Source: Streptomyces cavernicola (GTDB taxonomy: Bacteria > Actinomycetota > Actinomycetes > Streptomycetales > Streptomycetaceae). Taken from it: a stretch of DNA of 64,000 nucleotides. The stretch's first letter is position 1. The number at the start of each line of letters is the position of its first letter. Shown in pieces: positions 1-8,227 of the stretch. The stretch covers positions 124,001 through 188,000 of the forward strand of contig NZ_JASCIQ010000007.1 of assembly GCF_029968035.1 (NCBI RefSeq). The letters are read 5' to 3'. Under the pieces are notes generated by a model. The model did not search any database and was not told the origin of the DNA. It was given only the letters and a program-made list of their open reading frames with translations. Position numbers and translations under genes: made by a program.

Positions 1-306
1 GAACGCACCCACGGCCTTCTCCATGGAGACCCCGGTCAGGCTCGTGGCGAGGAGCGCCGCGCCCGGCGTGGACCAGGAGGTGAGGACCGGCGCCTTGTAG
101 CGCAGCGAGAGGCCCGCGCTGGTCACGGCTATGCCGACGCCGAGCGCCAGCATCCACGAGGAGACCTCCCGCGTGTCCGCCCCCGCGGCCCGCGCCGCGG
201 TGAAGACGATCGCCGCGGCGCTGGTGACGCCGACGGTGACCGCGATGAGCGCCGCCGTCACGGCCGAGGGAGGTGCGAGGGCGCGTATACGAGCGAGCGG
301 GGACAT
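1..306 (-). CDS. benE: BenE-family benzoate/H+ symporter (N-terminal part, cut by window edge)
   Basis: The first 102 residues of a membrane transporter are visible; the rest lies beyond the left edge. Two hydrophobic segments follow a short basic start, then comes the stretch RYKAPVLTSWSTPGAALLAT, which is characteristic of the BenE/YdcO family of benzoate-proton symporters. Family knowledge: these are polytopic inner-membrane importers of aromatic acids. The ATG at 306 is chosen because the hydrophobic N-terminus starts at once and the regulator gene lies divergently 216 bp away. The arrangement (benE-like gene divergent from an XRE-cupin regulator) is common and suggests control by that regulator. 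The family call is firm; the substrate is inferred. Confidence 0.85.
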   Translation of the reverse strand, partial: MSPLARIRALAPPSAVTAALIAVTVGVTSAAAIVFTAARAAGADTREVSSWMLALGVGIAVTSAGLSLRYKAPVLTSWSTPGAALLATSLTGVSMEKAVGAF

Positions 307-522
307 GTGGGCATCACTTCCGGGAGGGGCGCGCGGGTTCAGCGCGGGAGGCGGCGACGGGCGGGGGTTCATCGACGCGCGAGGGTTCACGTCCAAGCGT
401 TCCACGAACGGAACGTTCTGTCTGTGGAACACTAAGGACGCTGGCGGCGAAACGTCAAAGCACCCCCGGGGCGCGGTCGCGGACCCGGGCACAGGAACGG
501 ACGGGACGGACGGGCACGGGCG

Positions 523-1083
523 ATGGGTCTGAACGACGAAGTCGGGCGCAGGCTGAAGCAGTTGAGGCAGGCCGACGGCCTGTCCCTGTCGGAGCTCGCA
601 CGCCGCTCGGGCGTCGGCAAGGGCACGCTCTCGGAGCTGGAGACCGGCCGCCGCAACCCCACGCTCGAAACGCTGTACGCCCTGACCACCGCGCTCGGCC
701 GCCCACTCAGCGCCGTCCTCGACGACCCCGCCCCCGGCCCGGCGGCGCGCGCCGGCGGAGTCTCCGGCAGCGCCGTCACGGCGGTGCTCCTGGAGCGGTA
801 CGAGGACGCCGACGCGGCCACCGACGTCTTCCGCATCACCATCGCGGAGGGCGCGACCCAGGAGTCGGCCTCGCATGTCCCGCACACGACGGAGAGCCTG
901 ATGGTGCTCTCCGGGACGGCGGTCGTCGGCCTCCCCGACGCCCCGCAGACGGCGGGCCCCGGCGGCCACGCGCACTGGCCGGCCGACGCCCCGCACGTCT
1001 ACCGCGCGCCGCACGGCGAGGTGCAGGGCGTGCTCTTCGTCCGGTACCCGAAGGACGCGCGGCAGCCGAAGGACGCCCGGTAG
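523..1083 (+). CDS. XRE-family transcriptional regulator with C-terminal cupin domain
   Basis: A 186-residue protein. Residues 1-65 form a Cro/C1 helix-turn-helix (RLKQLRQADGLSLSELARRSGVG, then KGTLSELETGRRNPTLETLYAL). Residues about 95-175 form a small cupin barrel with the usual HVPHTTE metal/ligand stretch and an HAHWPADAPHVYRAPHG segment. HTH-cupin proteins of this type (YdcN-like) sense a small ligand and control a neighbouring transporter, here the divergent benE-like gene. The C-terminus ends in a duplicated PKDAR motif coded by an 18-bp repeat, so the end may have drifted recently. Confidence 0.9.
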   Translation: MGLNDEVGRRLKQLRQADGLSLSELARRSGVGKGTLSELETGRRNPTLETLYALTTALGRPLSAVLDDPAPGPAARAGGVSGSAVTAVLLERYEDADAATDVFRITIAEGATQESASHVPHTTESLMVLSGTAVVGLPDAPQTAGPGGHAHWPADAPHVYRAPHGEVQGVLFVRYPKDARQPKDAR

Positions 1084-1095
1084 CCGAAGGACCCC
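1048..1095 (+). repeat. 18-bp tandem repeat over the 3' end of the XRE-cupin gene
   Basis: CCGAAGGACGCGCGGCAG (1048-1065) is followed by a copy with CCCGGTAG at its end (1066-1083) and a partial third copy from 1084. The stop codon TAG at 1081-1083 sits exactly where the first copy has CAG, so the coding end is set by a C-to-T difference between repeat copies. Confidence 0.7.
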
Positions 1096-1551
1096 AACGC
1101 TCGAAGGGCGCCCGGCAGCCGTAGGGCACCGACGCGAAGAGCCCCACCCGGTGAACGAATGTCCGACTTTGCACCATTGACTCCGTTAGCCACGCTCTCT
1201 ACCGCATTAATGGCTTACGTAAATCATCGCCCGAATTACCCGCGACTCGCGCGAATTACCCCAGCTAATACACTGCCGTCCACATTCCACAGCAGTGCCC
1301 AATTCAGTGAATCGGGTCACATCGGGCGCCCGGGTGCAACCGTACGGCGAAAGCGCACATCCGCTTGCGCGCCAAGAGAGTTGGGCGTTGTCGATCTCGG
1401 CGGGCCGAGCTCCACGGAATGCGATAACACTCTCCGTGTATTCCTCGTTCGAATTCCTCTCTTGTTCCTTCCGGAGTTTCTCGCTTAACGTCACCGTCAT
1501 TCCGGACGGAACGCCGAATCCTGCCGCTGTCCGGAAAACCTCACACCCACT
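1084..1551. other. Long gene-free leader region
   Basis: About 470 bases with clearly lower GC than the surroundings (for example 1190-1290 and 1420-1500). No ORF here has convincing codon use or a ribosome site. It probably holds the promoter of the riboswitch-controlled gene that follows, but I cannot place a -10/-35 pair with confidence. Confidence 0.5.
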
Positions 1552-1690
1552 CACGTACGCACGGCAGGAGCGGGGGACCCAGGTAAGCCGCCGATCCGGA
1601 CTCCGGAACGGCTCGGGGTGAAGTCGCGCACAGCGCGGCCGGACATCTCCCGTCCGAACCCGACAGCTCACCTCGTAGGCGACGGAGAGG
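1552..1690 (+). ncRNA. ydaO-type c-di-AMP riboswitch
   Basis: The conserved blocks of the ydaO/yuaA riboswitch occur in order: GAGCGGGGGACCCAGGTAAG near 1569-1588, GGGGTGAAGTCGC near 1615-1627, and the 3' signature CCGAACCCGACAGCTCACCT followed by CGTAGGCG near 1653-1682. In actinobacteria this RNA sits before cell-wall hydrolase genes (rpfA-like, LysM, NlpC/P60) and turns expression off when c-di-AMP is high. Here it lies immediately before a LysM/transglycosylase gene. Outer boundaries are approximate. Confidence 0.88.
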
Positions 1691-1699
1691 AAATTCGCC

Positions 1700-2458
1700 A
1701 TGCCTGCAAACGGAAAGCACCGCCGTCTCAAGCCCCGTTCGCTCACCCGGGGAATCGCCGCCGCAGGCACGGGCGGCCTCGCGCTCGTCCTCCCGCTGAT
1801 CGCCGCCAACGCCGCGAGCGCAGCGCCGGCCGCGACCGTGCAGACCAGCACGGCCGCCAAGCCCGCCGCCGCGAAGACCTATGTGGTCGTCGCGGGCGAC
1901 ACCCTCTCCGAGATCGCCCAGAAGCAGTCCGTCAGCGGCGGCTGGAAGAAGCTGTACGCGGACAACCGCAGCGTCGTCGGTGACGACCCGCGGCTGATCC
2001 ACCCCGGCGTCAAGCTCACCCTCGGCAAGAAGGCCGCGGCGAAGGCGGACGCCTCCCGCGCCTCCGCCGAGCGCGCCGACCGCTCCGAGCGCACGACCGC
2101 CGTCCAGGCCGCCGCCGCCCCGGCGAAGAAGTCGTACACCAACGACCTCGACGGCTGGATCAAGGAATCCCTCGACATCATGGCCGAGCGCGGCATCCCC
2201 GGCACCTACGAGGGCATCCACCGCAACATCATGCGGGAGTCCTCCGGCAACCCGCTGGCCATGAACAACTGGGATATCAACGCCCAGAACGGCACCCCGT
2301 CCAAGGGCCTGCTGCAGGTCATCGCCCCGACGTTCGAGGCGTACCACGTGCCCGGCACGTCGACCGACAGCTTCGACCCGGTCGCCAACATCACCGCCGC
2401 CTGCAACTACGCGGCCGACCGGTACGGCTCGATCGACAACGTCAACGGCCCGTACTAG
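1700..2458 (+). CDS. Secreted LysM and transglycosylase (SLT-like) cell-wall protein
   Basis: 252 residues. A long signal peptide (basic start to about residue 12, hydrophobic core to residue 40 ending NAASAAPA) is followed by a LysM domain at about 60-115 (TYVVVAGDTLSEIAQKQSV, LIHPGVKLTLGK). After an Ala/Lys/Arg-rich linker comes an SLT-type lysozyme-like domain at about 150-252, with RNIMRESSGNP (E probably the catalytic acid), GLLQVIAPTFEAY and NITAACNYAADRYG. Predicted role: exported peptidoglycan-binding lytic transglycosylase used in growth or spore germination. Preceded by GGAGAGGAAATTCGCC before ATG. The c-di-AMP riboswitch upstream is its likely control. Confidence 0.9.
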   Translation: MPANGKHRRLKPRSLTRGIAAAGTGGLALVLPLIAANAASAAPAATVQTSTAAKPAAAKTYVVVAGDTLSEIAQKQSVSGGWKKLYADNRSVVGDDPRLIHPGVKLTLGKKAAAKADASRASAERADRSERTTAVQAAAAPAKKSYTNDLDGWIKESLDIMAERGIPGTYEGIHRNIMRESSGNPLAMNNWDINAQNGTPSKGLLQVIAPTFEAYHVPGTSTDSFDPVANITAACNYAADRYGSIDNVNGPY

Positions 2459-2490
2459 AACGCCCGTCGGCCCTCCTGAAGGCCGAGCCC

Positions 2491-2543
2491 CGAAGGGGGC
2501 GGCACGACCGCGGATCCCGTCCGCCGCCGCGCCGCCCCCTTCG
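2491..2543 (+). terminator. Hairpin after the LysM gene
   Basis: CGAAGGGGGCGGC (2491-2503) pairs perfectly with GCCGCCCCCTTCG (2531-2543) around a 27-nt loop. It lies between two convergent genes and may serve both. Confidence 0.6.
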
Positions 2544-2588
2544 CGTACGTCCGCTTCCCGTACGTCCGCTTCCCGTACGTCTGTCTCC
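2544..2588 (+). repeat. Three tandem 15-bp repeats
   Basis: CGTACGTCCGCTTCC occurs at 2544-2558 and 2559-2573, with a variant (CGTACGTCTGTCTCC) at 2574-2588. It sits in the short convergent gap before the sugar porter stop codon. No function is evident; it is a candidate variable-number repeat. Confidence 0.75.
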
Positions 2589-2602
2589 CGTACGCGGGCC
2601 GG

Positions 2603-3994
2603 TCAGCCGCGCAGCGACGCCGAGATGTCCTCCAGGCTGCGGCCCTTCGTCTCGGGCAGCTTGCGGTGCAGGTAGACGACGCCGAGCAGGCCGAAGAGCC
2701 CGTAGATCCAGAACAGGCCGGTGGGCGTGAGGGCGTTGATGGTGGTGAGGACGGTGAGGGAGATCGCGAAGTCGAGGCCCCAGTGGGTGACGTTGCCGAA
2801 GGAGCTGGCCTTGCCACGCACCGCGGTCGGGAAGATCTCGCTGTTGATGAGCCAGATCGCCAGGCCCAAGCTGGGCGCGAACGCCGCGATGTAGAGGCAG
2901 AGGCCGGCCACGAGCAGGCCGCCGGAGACGGGCCGGCCGTCGTCGCCCATCAGGTACAGCGCCCCCAGGAGCACAAGGGCCAGGACCACGACCGAGGTGC
3001 CGCCGAGCAGCAGCGGCCGGCGGCCGACCCGGTCGACGAGGAGCAGCGCCGCGAACGTCAGGCACATGTTGACCAGGCCGATGCCGAGCGAGGACAGGAT
3101 CGCGGCGGAGCTGCCGAAGCCGGCCTGCTTGAGCATGGTCGGCGCGTAGTAGATGACCGCGTTGACGCCGACCAGCTGGTTGGTGGCCGCGACGACCACG
3201 CCGAGGAGGACGGCGGGGCGCATCGCGGGGCGCAGCAGATCGCGGTAGCTGGTCCGGGTCTCAGCCGCCGACAGAGCCTCGATCTCGGCGAGTTCGGCCT
3301 CCGCGGCCTCGGGCGTACGGGTCCGCAGCAGGGCCGCGCGCGCCTCCTCCCGGCGGCCGCGGCCGAGGAGCCAGCGCGGGCTCTCGGCGAGGCGCAGCAC
3401 GCCGAGGAGCATCGCGAGGGCGGGGACCAGGCCGAGGCCCAGCATCCAGCGCCAGCCCTCGCCGTCGTCGAAGAGGTAGCCGACCAGGTACGACACGAAG
3501 ATGCCGACCGTGATCATGAGTTGGTTGAGCGAGACGAGGCGGCCGCGGGACTCGGCCGGGGCGATCTCCGCGATGTAGGCGGGCACGGTGAGCGAGGCCG
3601 TGCCGATCGCGAGGCCGAGCAGGACCCGCGCCACGATCAGGACCTCGACGCCCGGCGCCACCGCGGAGACGACCGCGCCGACGGCGAAGACCGCGGCCCC
3701 GACGAGCAGCGTGCGCCGTCGCCCCGCCGCGTCCGTGACGGCCCCCGCGCCCAGGACGCCGACGATCGCGCCGAGCAACAGCGAGGCCACGGTGACCTGT
3801 TGCATCCCGTCGGAGAGGCCGAACTCCGGCGCGATGAACAGCAGGGCCGACGAGATGATCCCCGTGTCGTACCCGAAGAGGAAGCCGCCGAGCGCGGCGA
3901 CCGCGGACGCGCCGAGCAGCGAGCGGCGCGCGGCGGCGGTCAGCGGCGGGGAACCCGGCGGTGTGGTGGTTCCGACTGTGTGCGTCTGCGACAT
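2603..3994 (-). CDS. MFS sugar porter family transporter
   Basis: 463 residues, twelve predicted membrane segments. It carries sugar-porter signatures: AVTDAAGRRRTLLVGA between TM2 and TM3, PESPRWLLGRGR before the central loop, DRVGRRPLLLGG between TM8 and TM9, and PETKGRSLEDI at the C-terminus. Predicted role: proton-linked monosaccharide or disaccharide import. The ATG at 3994 is preferred over an upstream in-frame start because AGGAG lies 7 bases before it and membrane segment 1 begins soon after. It is divergent from lacI and close to a fructan hydrolase gene, so it probably imports the released sugar (fructose or sucrose). Confidence 0.9.
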   Translation of the reverse strand: MSQTHTVGTTTPPGSPPLTAAARRSLLGASAVAALGGFLFGYDTGIISSALLFIAPEFGLSDGMQQVTVASLLLGAIVGVLGAGAVTDAAGRRRTLLVGAAVFAVGAVVSAVAPGVEVLIVARVLLGLAIGTASLTVPAYIAEIAPAESRGRLVSLNQLMITVGIFVSYLVGYLFDDGEGWRWMLGLGLVPALAMLLGVLRLAESPRWLLGRGRREEARAALLRTRTPEAAEAELAEIEALSAAETRTSYRDLLRPAMRPAVLLGVVVAATNQLVGVNAVIYYAPTMLKQAGFGSSAAILSSLGIGLVNMCLTFAALLLVDRVGRRPLLLGGTSVVVLALVLLGALYLMGDDGRPVSGGLLVAGLCLYIAAFAPSLGLAIWLINSEIFPTAVRGKASSFGNVTHWGLDFAISLTVLTTINALTPTGLFWIYGLFGLLGVVYLHRKLPETKGRSLEDISASLRG

Positions 3995-4279
3995 GGGGCG
4001 GCTCCTGACGGTGAAACAGGTCGAGGCGTACGGGAGTTGGGGTGCGGTCCCCCGATCGGCGGCCGGGCAGGGCTGACCGTCGGGGTCCGTCGGCCCGCAC
4101 GGGTCGGCTGGGCGGGACGACGGACCCCGACCGGTGCTGCTGCCGAGGAAGTCGGGGGGATCGAGCGGCTCAGGGGCGGTCACGGACGCCGTCACGGCAC
4201 GCGTCGTCGGATGCCGTCATGGACGTCCGGTCGGGAAGCGACCGGCCCCGGTGCAGCATCGTGACGGCAGCGAGCGATC

Positions 4280-4309
4280 TGCGCAACCGTTTGCGCAATC
4301 GTTTTCGCG
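4280..4309. promoter_or_regulatory. Tandem LacI-type operators between the sugar porter and lacI
   Basis: TGCGCAACCGTTTGCGCA (4280-4297) has 7-bp inverted arms around CCGT. It overlaps a second, weaker site, TGCGCAATCGTTTTCGCG (4292-4309), sharing the middle TGCGCA half-site with an 11-12-bp phase. Location before lacI and in the shared divergent region suggests autoregulation and control of the porter. Confidence 0.7.
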
Positions 4310-4417
4310 AGTTGGCTCACGTACGATCGCCGTAACCACCGGGCGCACCGGAACCGGAACCGAACCGACCGGACCCACCGGCGCCGCCCCCGCCCTGATC
4401 TCACCGAGGAGCCGCTC

Positions 4418-5425
4418 ATGGCGAAGATGGCCGATGTCGCCCGCCGGGCCGGCGTCTCCGTGTCGACCGTCTCGCACGTCATCAACGGCACCCGGTACGT
4501 CAAGGACGAGACCCGCGAGCTCGTCCTCGACGCGGTCCGGGAGACGGGGTACACGCACAACACCGTCGCCCGCTCCCTGAAGACGTCGAGCACCCTGACC
4601 CTCGGCCTGGCCGTGTCGGCGGTGGGGAACCTGCACTTCGCGGAGCTGGTGTCGGCGGTGGACGCGGCCACCCGGGCCTCGGGTTACACCCTCCTGATGG
4701 CCGACACCCACGATGACCCGGCCGAGGAGCTCAGCGTCGTCAGGACGCTGCACGAGCGGCGCGTGGACGGCCTGTTGCTCGCCACCGCCGCAGGCCCGCG
4801 CGGAGCGGCCCTGCGGTACGTGAAGAACGCGGGGCTGCCGACGGTCCTCATCGACCGCTGCGCGTCCCCCGCCTTCGACCAGGTCGCGACCGCAAACGTG
4901 GAGGCCACGGCACGGCTCGTCGACCACCTCGCCGACCTCGGGCACACCCGCATCGGCCTGGTCGCCGGGCGGCGCGGCCTGCGCACCAGCGGTGAGCGGC
5001 AGCGGGGCTGGAAGCGCGGCATGGAGCGCAAGGGCCTCACCGCGTCCGACGATCTCGTCGCGGTCGGCGACTCCCAGGCGTACCCGGCGGAGTTGGCCAC
5101 CGAACGCCTGATGGCCGGCCCCGACGCCCCCACCGCGCTGGTCTCGGGCAACAACCAGATGACGCTCGGCGTGCTCCGCGCGCTGGCCCGGCTCGGCCGC
5201 AAGGTGCCCTCGGACGTGGCGCTCTGCGCCTTCGACGACTTCGAGTGGGCCGACCTGATGCACCCCGCGCCGACGGCGATCGCCCAGCCCGTGCAGGAGA
5301 CCGGGCGGCGGGCCGTGGAGCTGCTCATGGAGCGCATCGCGGACCCGGAGGGCGAGCGCCGAACGGTCCTCCTGGAGCCGACCTTCGTCCACCGGGAGTC
5401 GTGCGGTTGCTCCCCCTCGGCGTGA
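4418..5425 (+). CDS. LacI-family transcriptional regulator (sugar locus)
   Basis: 335 residues. The N-terminal LacI HTH (MADVARRAGVSVSTVSHVINGTRYV, residues 4-28) and hinge (HNTVARSLKTSST) are followed by a periplasmic-binding-protein-like sensor domain to residue about 330 (GLLLATAAG, VLIDRC, LGHTRIGLVAGRRG, ALCAFDDFEWADLMHPAPTAIAQP). ATG has GAGGAG 6 bases upstream. Predicted to repress the flanking porter and GH32 genes and be released by a sugar. The tandem palindromes at 4280-4309 are likely its own operators. Confidence 0.92.
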   Translation: MAKMADVARRAGVSVSTVSHVINGTRYVKDETRELVLDAVRETGYTHNTVARSLKTSSTLTLGLAVSAVGNLHFAELVSAVDAATRASGYTLLMADTHDDPAEELSVVRTLHERRVDGLLLATAAGPRGAALRYVKNAGLPTVLIDRCASPAFDQVATANVEATARLVDHLADLGHTRIGLVAGRRGLRTSGERQRGWKRGMERKGLTASDDLVAVGDSQAYPAELATERLMAGPDAPTALVSGNNQMTLGVLRALARLGRKVPSDVALCAFDDFEWADLMHPAPTAIAQPVQETGRRAVELLMERIADPEGERRTVLLEPTFVHRESCGCSPSA

Positions 5426-5624
5426 GACGACCGCAGCAGGCTCTCAACCTCCGGTCGGGGCAAGGGGGTTGACGTACCCGCAGTCGATGGTTTTACGTGA
5501 CGGGGCGGTGACCGGGCAGGCTCGTCGGCTGGCGGCCCGGACCGCCGCAGATCCCTTCAGCCCCGCATGTCCGGTCGATCGGGAACGGCCCGGTGCGGTG
5601 GCGGATCCGCTTTGCCGCGCGACC

Positions 5625-5655
5625 TTGCGCGACGACGCGCGACTTGCGCGACGAC
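5625..5655 (+). repeat. Direct repeats before the GH32 gene
   Basis: TTGCGCGACGAC occurs at 5625-5636 and again at 5644-5655, 38-70 bp before the GH32 start. The TTGCGC core resembles half of the LacI palindrome upstream of lacI, so these may be regulator half-sites. That link is only an inference. Confidence 0.4.
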
Positions 5656-5693
5656 CCCTCACCCGAACCTCGCTCCTCGATGTGGAGAGACTC

Positions 5694-7241
5694 ATGCCGT
5701 TCCCCAGCCGCCGCTCCGTCCTGGCCTCCGCCCTCGGAGTCACCGCCGCCACCGTCCCCCTCCTCGGCGGTACGGCCGCCGCAACCCCCGCCACCCGCGC
5801 CTCGTCGTCCGGCGCACGCGCCGAGACGTACCGCCCCCGGCTGCACTTCTCCCCCGCTAAAAACTGGACCAACGACCCCAACGGGCTGATCTTCCACGAG
5901 GGCCGCTGGCACCTGTTCTTCCAGTACAACCCCGAGGGCGACGTCTGGGGCAACATGTCCTGGGGCCACGCCGTCAGTTCGGACCTGCTGCACTGGGAGG
6001 AGCGCCCGGTCGCCATCGCGCACGACGAGCAGGAGATGATCTTCTCCGGCTCCGTGGTGTTCGACGAGCGCAACACCAGCGGCCTCGGCACCGCGGGCCG
6101 GCCCCCGCTCGTCGCGATCTACACCAGCACCCTCAAGGACGACTCGGGTCTGCAGCGCCAGTCCCTGGCCTACAGCACGGACGCGGGCGAGACCTGGACC
6201 AAGTACGCGGGCAACCCCGTACTCGACATCGGCGCACGGGACTTCCGCGATCCGAGCGTCTTCTGGCACGCGGACAGCGGCCGCTGGGTGATGGCCCTCG
6301 CACTGCCCACCGAGTACAAGATCCGCTTCTACGCGTCCGACGACCTCAAGTCCTGGCACCACCTCAGCGACTTCGGCCCGCTCGGCGCGACCGGCGGCAT
6401 CTGGGAGTGCCCCAACCTGTTCCCGCTCGGCGACCGCTGGGTGCTGCTCGTCAGCCTCAACCCCGGTGGCCCGGCCGGGGGTTCGGCCACGCAGTACTTC
6501 ACCGGCTCCTTCGACGGCACCACGTTCACCCCGGACCCGGACCAGGGCACGCGCTGGGTCGACCACGGCGCGGACTGCTACGCGGGCATCACGTACAACG
6601 ACGCCCCCGACGGCCGCCGGGTGTTCCTGCCGTGGATGAACAACTGGCTGTACGCCGACCGCATCCCCACCGCACCCTGGCGCGGCGCCATGGGCTTCCC
6701 CCGCGAACTCGCCCTGCACGAAGGCCGGTTGGCCCAGGCCCCGGTGGCCGAGCTGGAGTCCCTGCGCACCCGTACGCTGCTGTCCCTGACCGGTGCCACC
6801 GCGCCCGAGGGTACCCGCCGACTCCTCGCCGACACCGGCCAGTTCTACGAGCTCGAAGCCGTGCTCGCCCCCGACTCCCCGACCACCTCCGACTTCGGCC
6901 TGGACGTGCGCACGGGCGGGGGCTCGTACACCCGGATCGGGTACGACACCGCCGCGGGCGAGCTGTACATCGACCGCCGCTCCTCGGGGGATGTCGGCTT
7001 CGCCGCGGAGTTCCCCGGTGTGCACCGAGCGCCCCTCGCCCTGCCGGACGGCGGCCTCGACCTGCGCATTCTGGTCGACGCCTCGTCGGTCGAGGTGTAC
7101 GCGGCCGGCGGCGCGGTCTGTCTGACGGACCAGATCTTCCCGGACCCGAGCGCCTGCGCCCTGCGCGCGTACGCGGACGGCGGTCCGCTCCGGATCGAGA
7201 CGCTGACGGCACGGGCGCTGCGGTCGGCGCTCCGGGCCTGA
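5694..7241 (+). CDS. Tat-exported GH32 beta-fructosidase (levanase/invertase type)
   Basis: 515 residues. A twin-arginine signal peptide (SRRSVLASALGVTAATVP) leads into a five-bladed GH32 catalytic domain. It has the three family motifs: WTNDPNG with nucleophile D61, FRDP with transition-state stabiliser D186, and EC with acid/base E238. A C-terminal beta-sandwich (about 360-505) ends with the VDASSVEVYAAGG stretch typical of GH32. Predicted to cut terminal fructose from levan, inulin or sucrose outside the cell. The ATG at 5694 has GGAGAG upstream; the reading frame is open further 5' but lacks a signal there. Works with the neighbouring LacI and porter. Confidence 0.93.
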   Translation: MPFPSRRSVLASALGVTAATVPLLGGTAAATPATRASSSGARAETYRPRLHFSPAKNWTNDPNGLIFHEGRWHLFFQYNPEGDVWGNMSWGHAVSSDLLHWEERPVAIAHDEQEMIFSGSVVFDERNTSGLGTAGRPPLVAIYTSTLKDDSGLQRQSLAYSTDAGETWTKYAGNPVLDIGARDFRDPSVFWHADSGRWVMALALPTEYKIRFYASDDLKSWHHLSDFGPLGATGGIWECPNLFPLGDRWVLLVSLNPGGPAGGSATQYFTGSFDGTTFTPDPDQGTRWVDHGADCYAGITYNDAPDGRRVFLPWMNNWLYADRIPTAPWRGAMGFPRELALHEGRLAQAPVAELESLRTRTLLSLTGATAPEGTRRLLADTGQFYELEAVLAPDSPTTSDFGLDVRTGGGSYTRIGYDTAAGELYIDRRSSGDVGFAAEFPGVHRAPLALPDGGLDLRILVDASSVEVYAAGGAVCLTDQIFPDPSACALRAYADGGPLRIETLTARALRSALRA

Positions 7242-7393
7242 GAAACGGCCCAGGACGACGTCCTCGGGGGCGACCGGAAGACCTGACGACACTGCGCCAC
7301 CGACCCGCACATTTTCGTCACCGTCCGGGTTTCGGACGCCCCCTAGACTCGCTGCAAGTTGATCAATGTGTTCCCTAAGGGAAAGGACAACTC

Positions 7394-8131
7394 GTGGCAT
7401 TCCGCGCGTTCTTCAGCGCTCTGGGCATCAACGCCCCCGAGGCGGACACGGTGCCGGCCAGGACCGACGTACACCCGGGAGAGGAGCTGCCGTTCAGGGT
7501 GGCGGTGCGCGGCGGAGGCGCCGATGTCCAGGTCGACCGGCTCACGGTGGAGCTCGTGATACGGGTGGAGGAGTACGAGGCGGCCGAGACCGGCTGGGCC
7601 GCCCCGCAGGTCATCGCCAGTGTGGAACTCGGGTCCTGCACGCTCCCGGCGAAGCAGGAGCTGACCTTCGAGGGCACTGTGGCCATCCCCTGGGAAATGC
7701 CCCTCACTCATGCTCTGGGCCAGGGCCTGAAGGGCGCGCGGTGCGCTCTGCGCACCACGATGGCGATCGACAACGCGGTGGACCGGGGCGACTTCGACGA
7801 GATCGCCGTGCATGCCCGGCCCGTCCAGGACGCCATGTTCCAGGCGTTCGCGAACCTCGGCTTCCGCTTCGCCGAGGCCGAGGTGAAGAAGCACTATCGC
7901 AACCATCAGCGGACGCAGAAGCTGCCGTACTGCCAGGAGTTGGAGTTCTGGTTCCCGAGCTCCTACAACCGGCAGAGCCAGCTGGAGATGACGGTCATCA
8001 CCGCGCAGCCTGACTCGGTCGAGGTCATCCCCGGATCGATCGGCTCGTACCTCTTCACCGCGGACCAACTCGACGTCGCGGCGTGGACGAACTGGCTGGA
8101 CGACTTCTGCCGCTCGCGCTGGTCCGCGTAG
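7394..8131 (+). CDS. spo0M: Sporulation-control protein Spo0M family
   Basis: 245 residues beginning with GTG after GGGAAAGGA. The N-terminal half is an arrestin-like beta-sandwich (VHPGEELPFRVAVRGGGADVQVDRLTVEL, LPAKQELTFEGTVAIPWEMPLTHA). The C-terminal part contains the family stretch KLPYCQELEFWFPS. Spo0M of Bacillus affects sporulation and cell-cycle control; in actinobacteria its role is not settled. The palindrome TTCCCTAAGGGAA (7371-7383) overlaps the ribosome-binding region and could hide it. TAGACT at 7343-7348 is a possible -10 box. Stands alone, so probably monocistronic. Confidence 0.9.
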   Translation: MAFRAFFSALGINAPEADTVPARTDVHPGEELPFRVAVRGGGADVQVDRLTVELVIRVEEYEAAETGWAAPQVIASVELGSCTLPAKQELTFEGTVAIPWEMPLTHALGQGLKGARCALRTTMAIDNAVDRGDFDEIAVHARPVQDAMFQAFANLGFRFAEAEVKKHYRNHQRTQKLPYCQELEFWFPSSYNRQSQLEMTVITAQPDSVEVIPGSIGSYLFTADQLDVAAWTNWLDDFCRSRWSA

Positions 8132-8227
8132 TGCCGTGACCGCCACCGCCCGGCGGCTCACACCCCGGGGCCGAGGGGACCTGGGGGGGCCGGCATCACC
8201 CGAAGCCATTTGGTATACCGTTTGCCG

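Noticed and set aside
1159..1488. Open frame in the riboswitch leader
   Set aside because: No ribosome site, codon use unlike the neighbours, and AT-richer DNA as expected of a leader.
2666..4264. Long plus-strand open frame (over 500 codons) opposite the sugar porter
   Set aside because: It is rich in Arg, Gly, Glu, Ala with no domain, no ribosome site, and lies wholly antisense to a clear MFS gene; it is a high-GC mirror frame.
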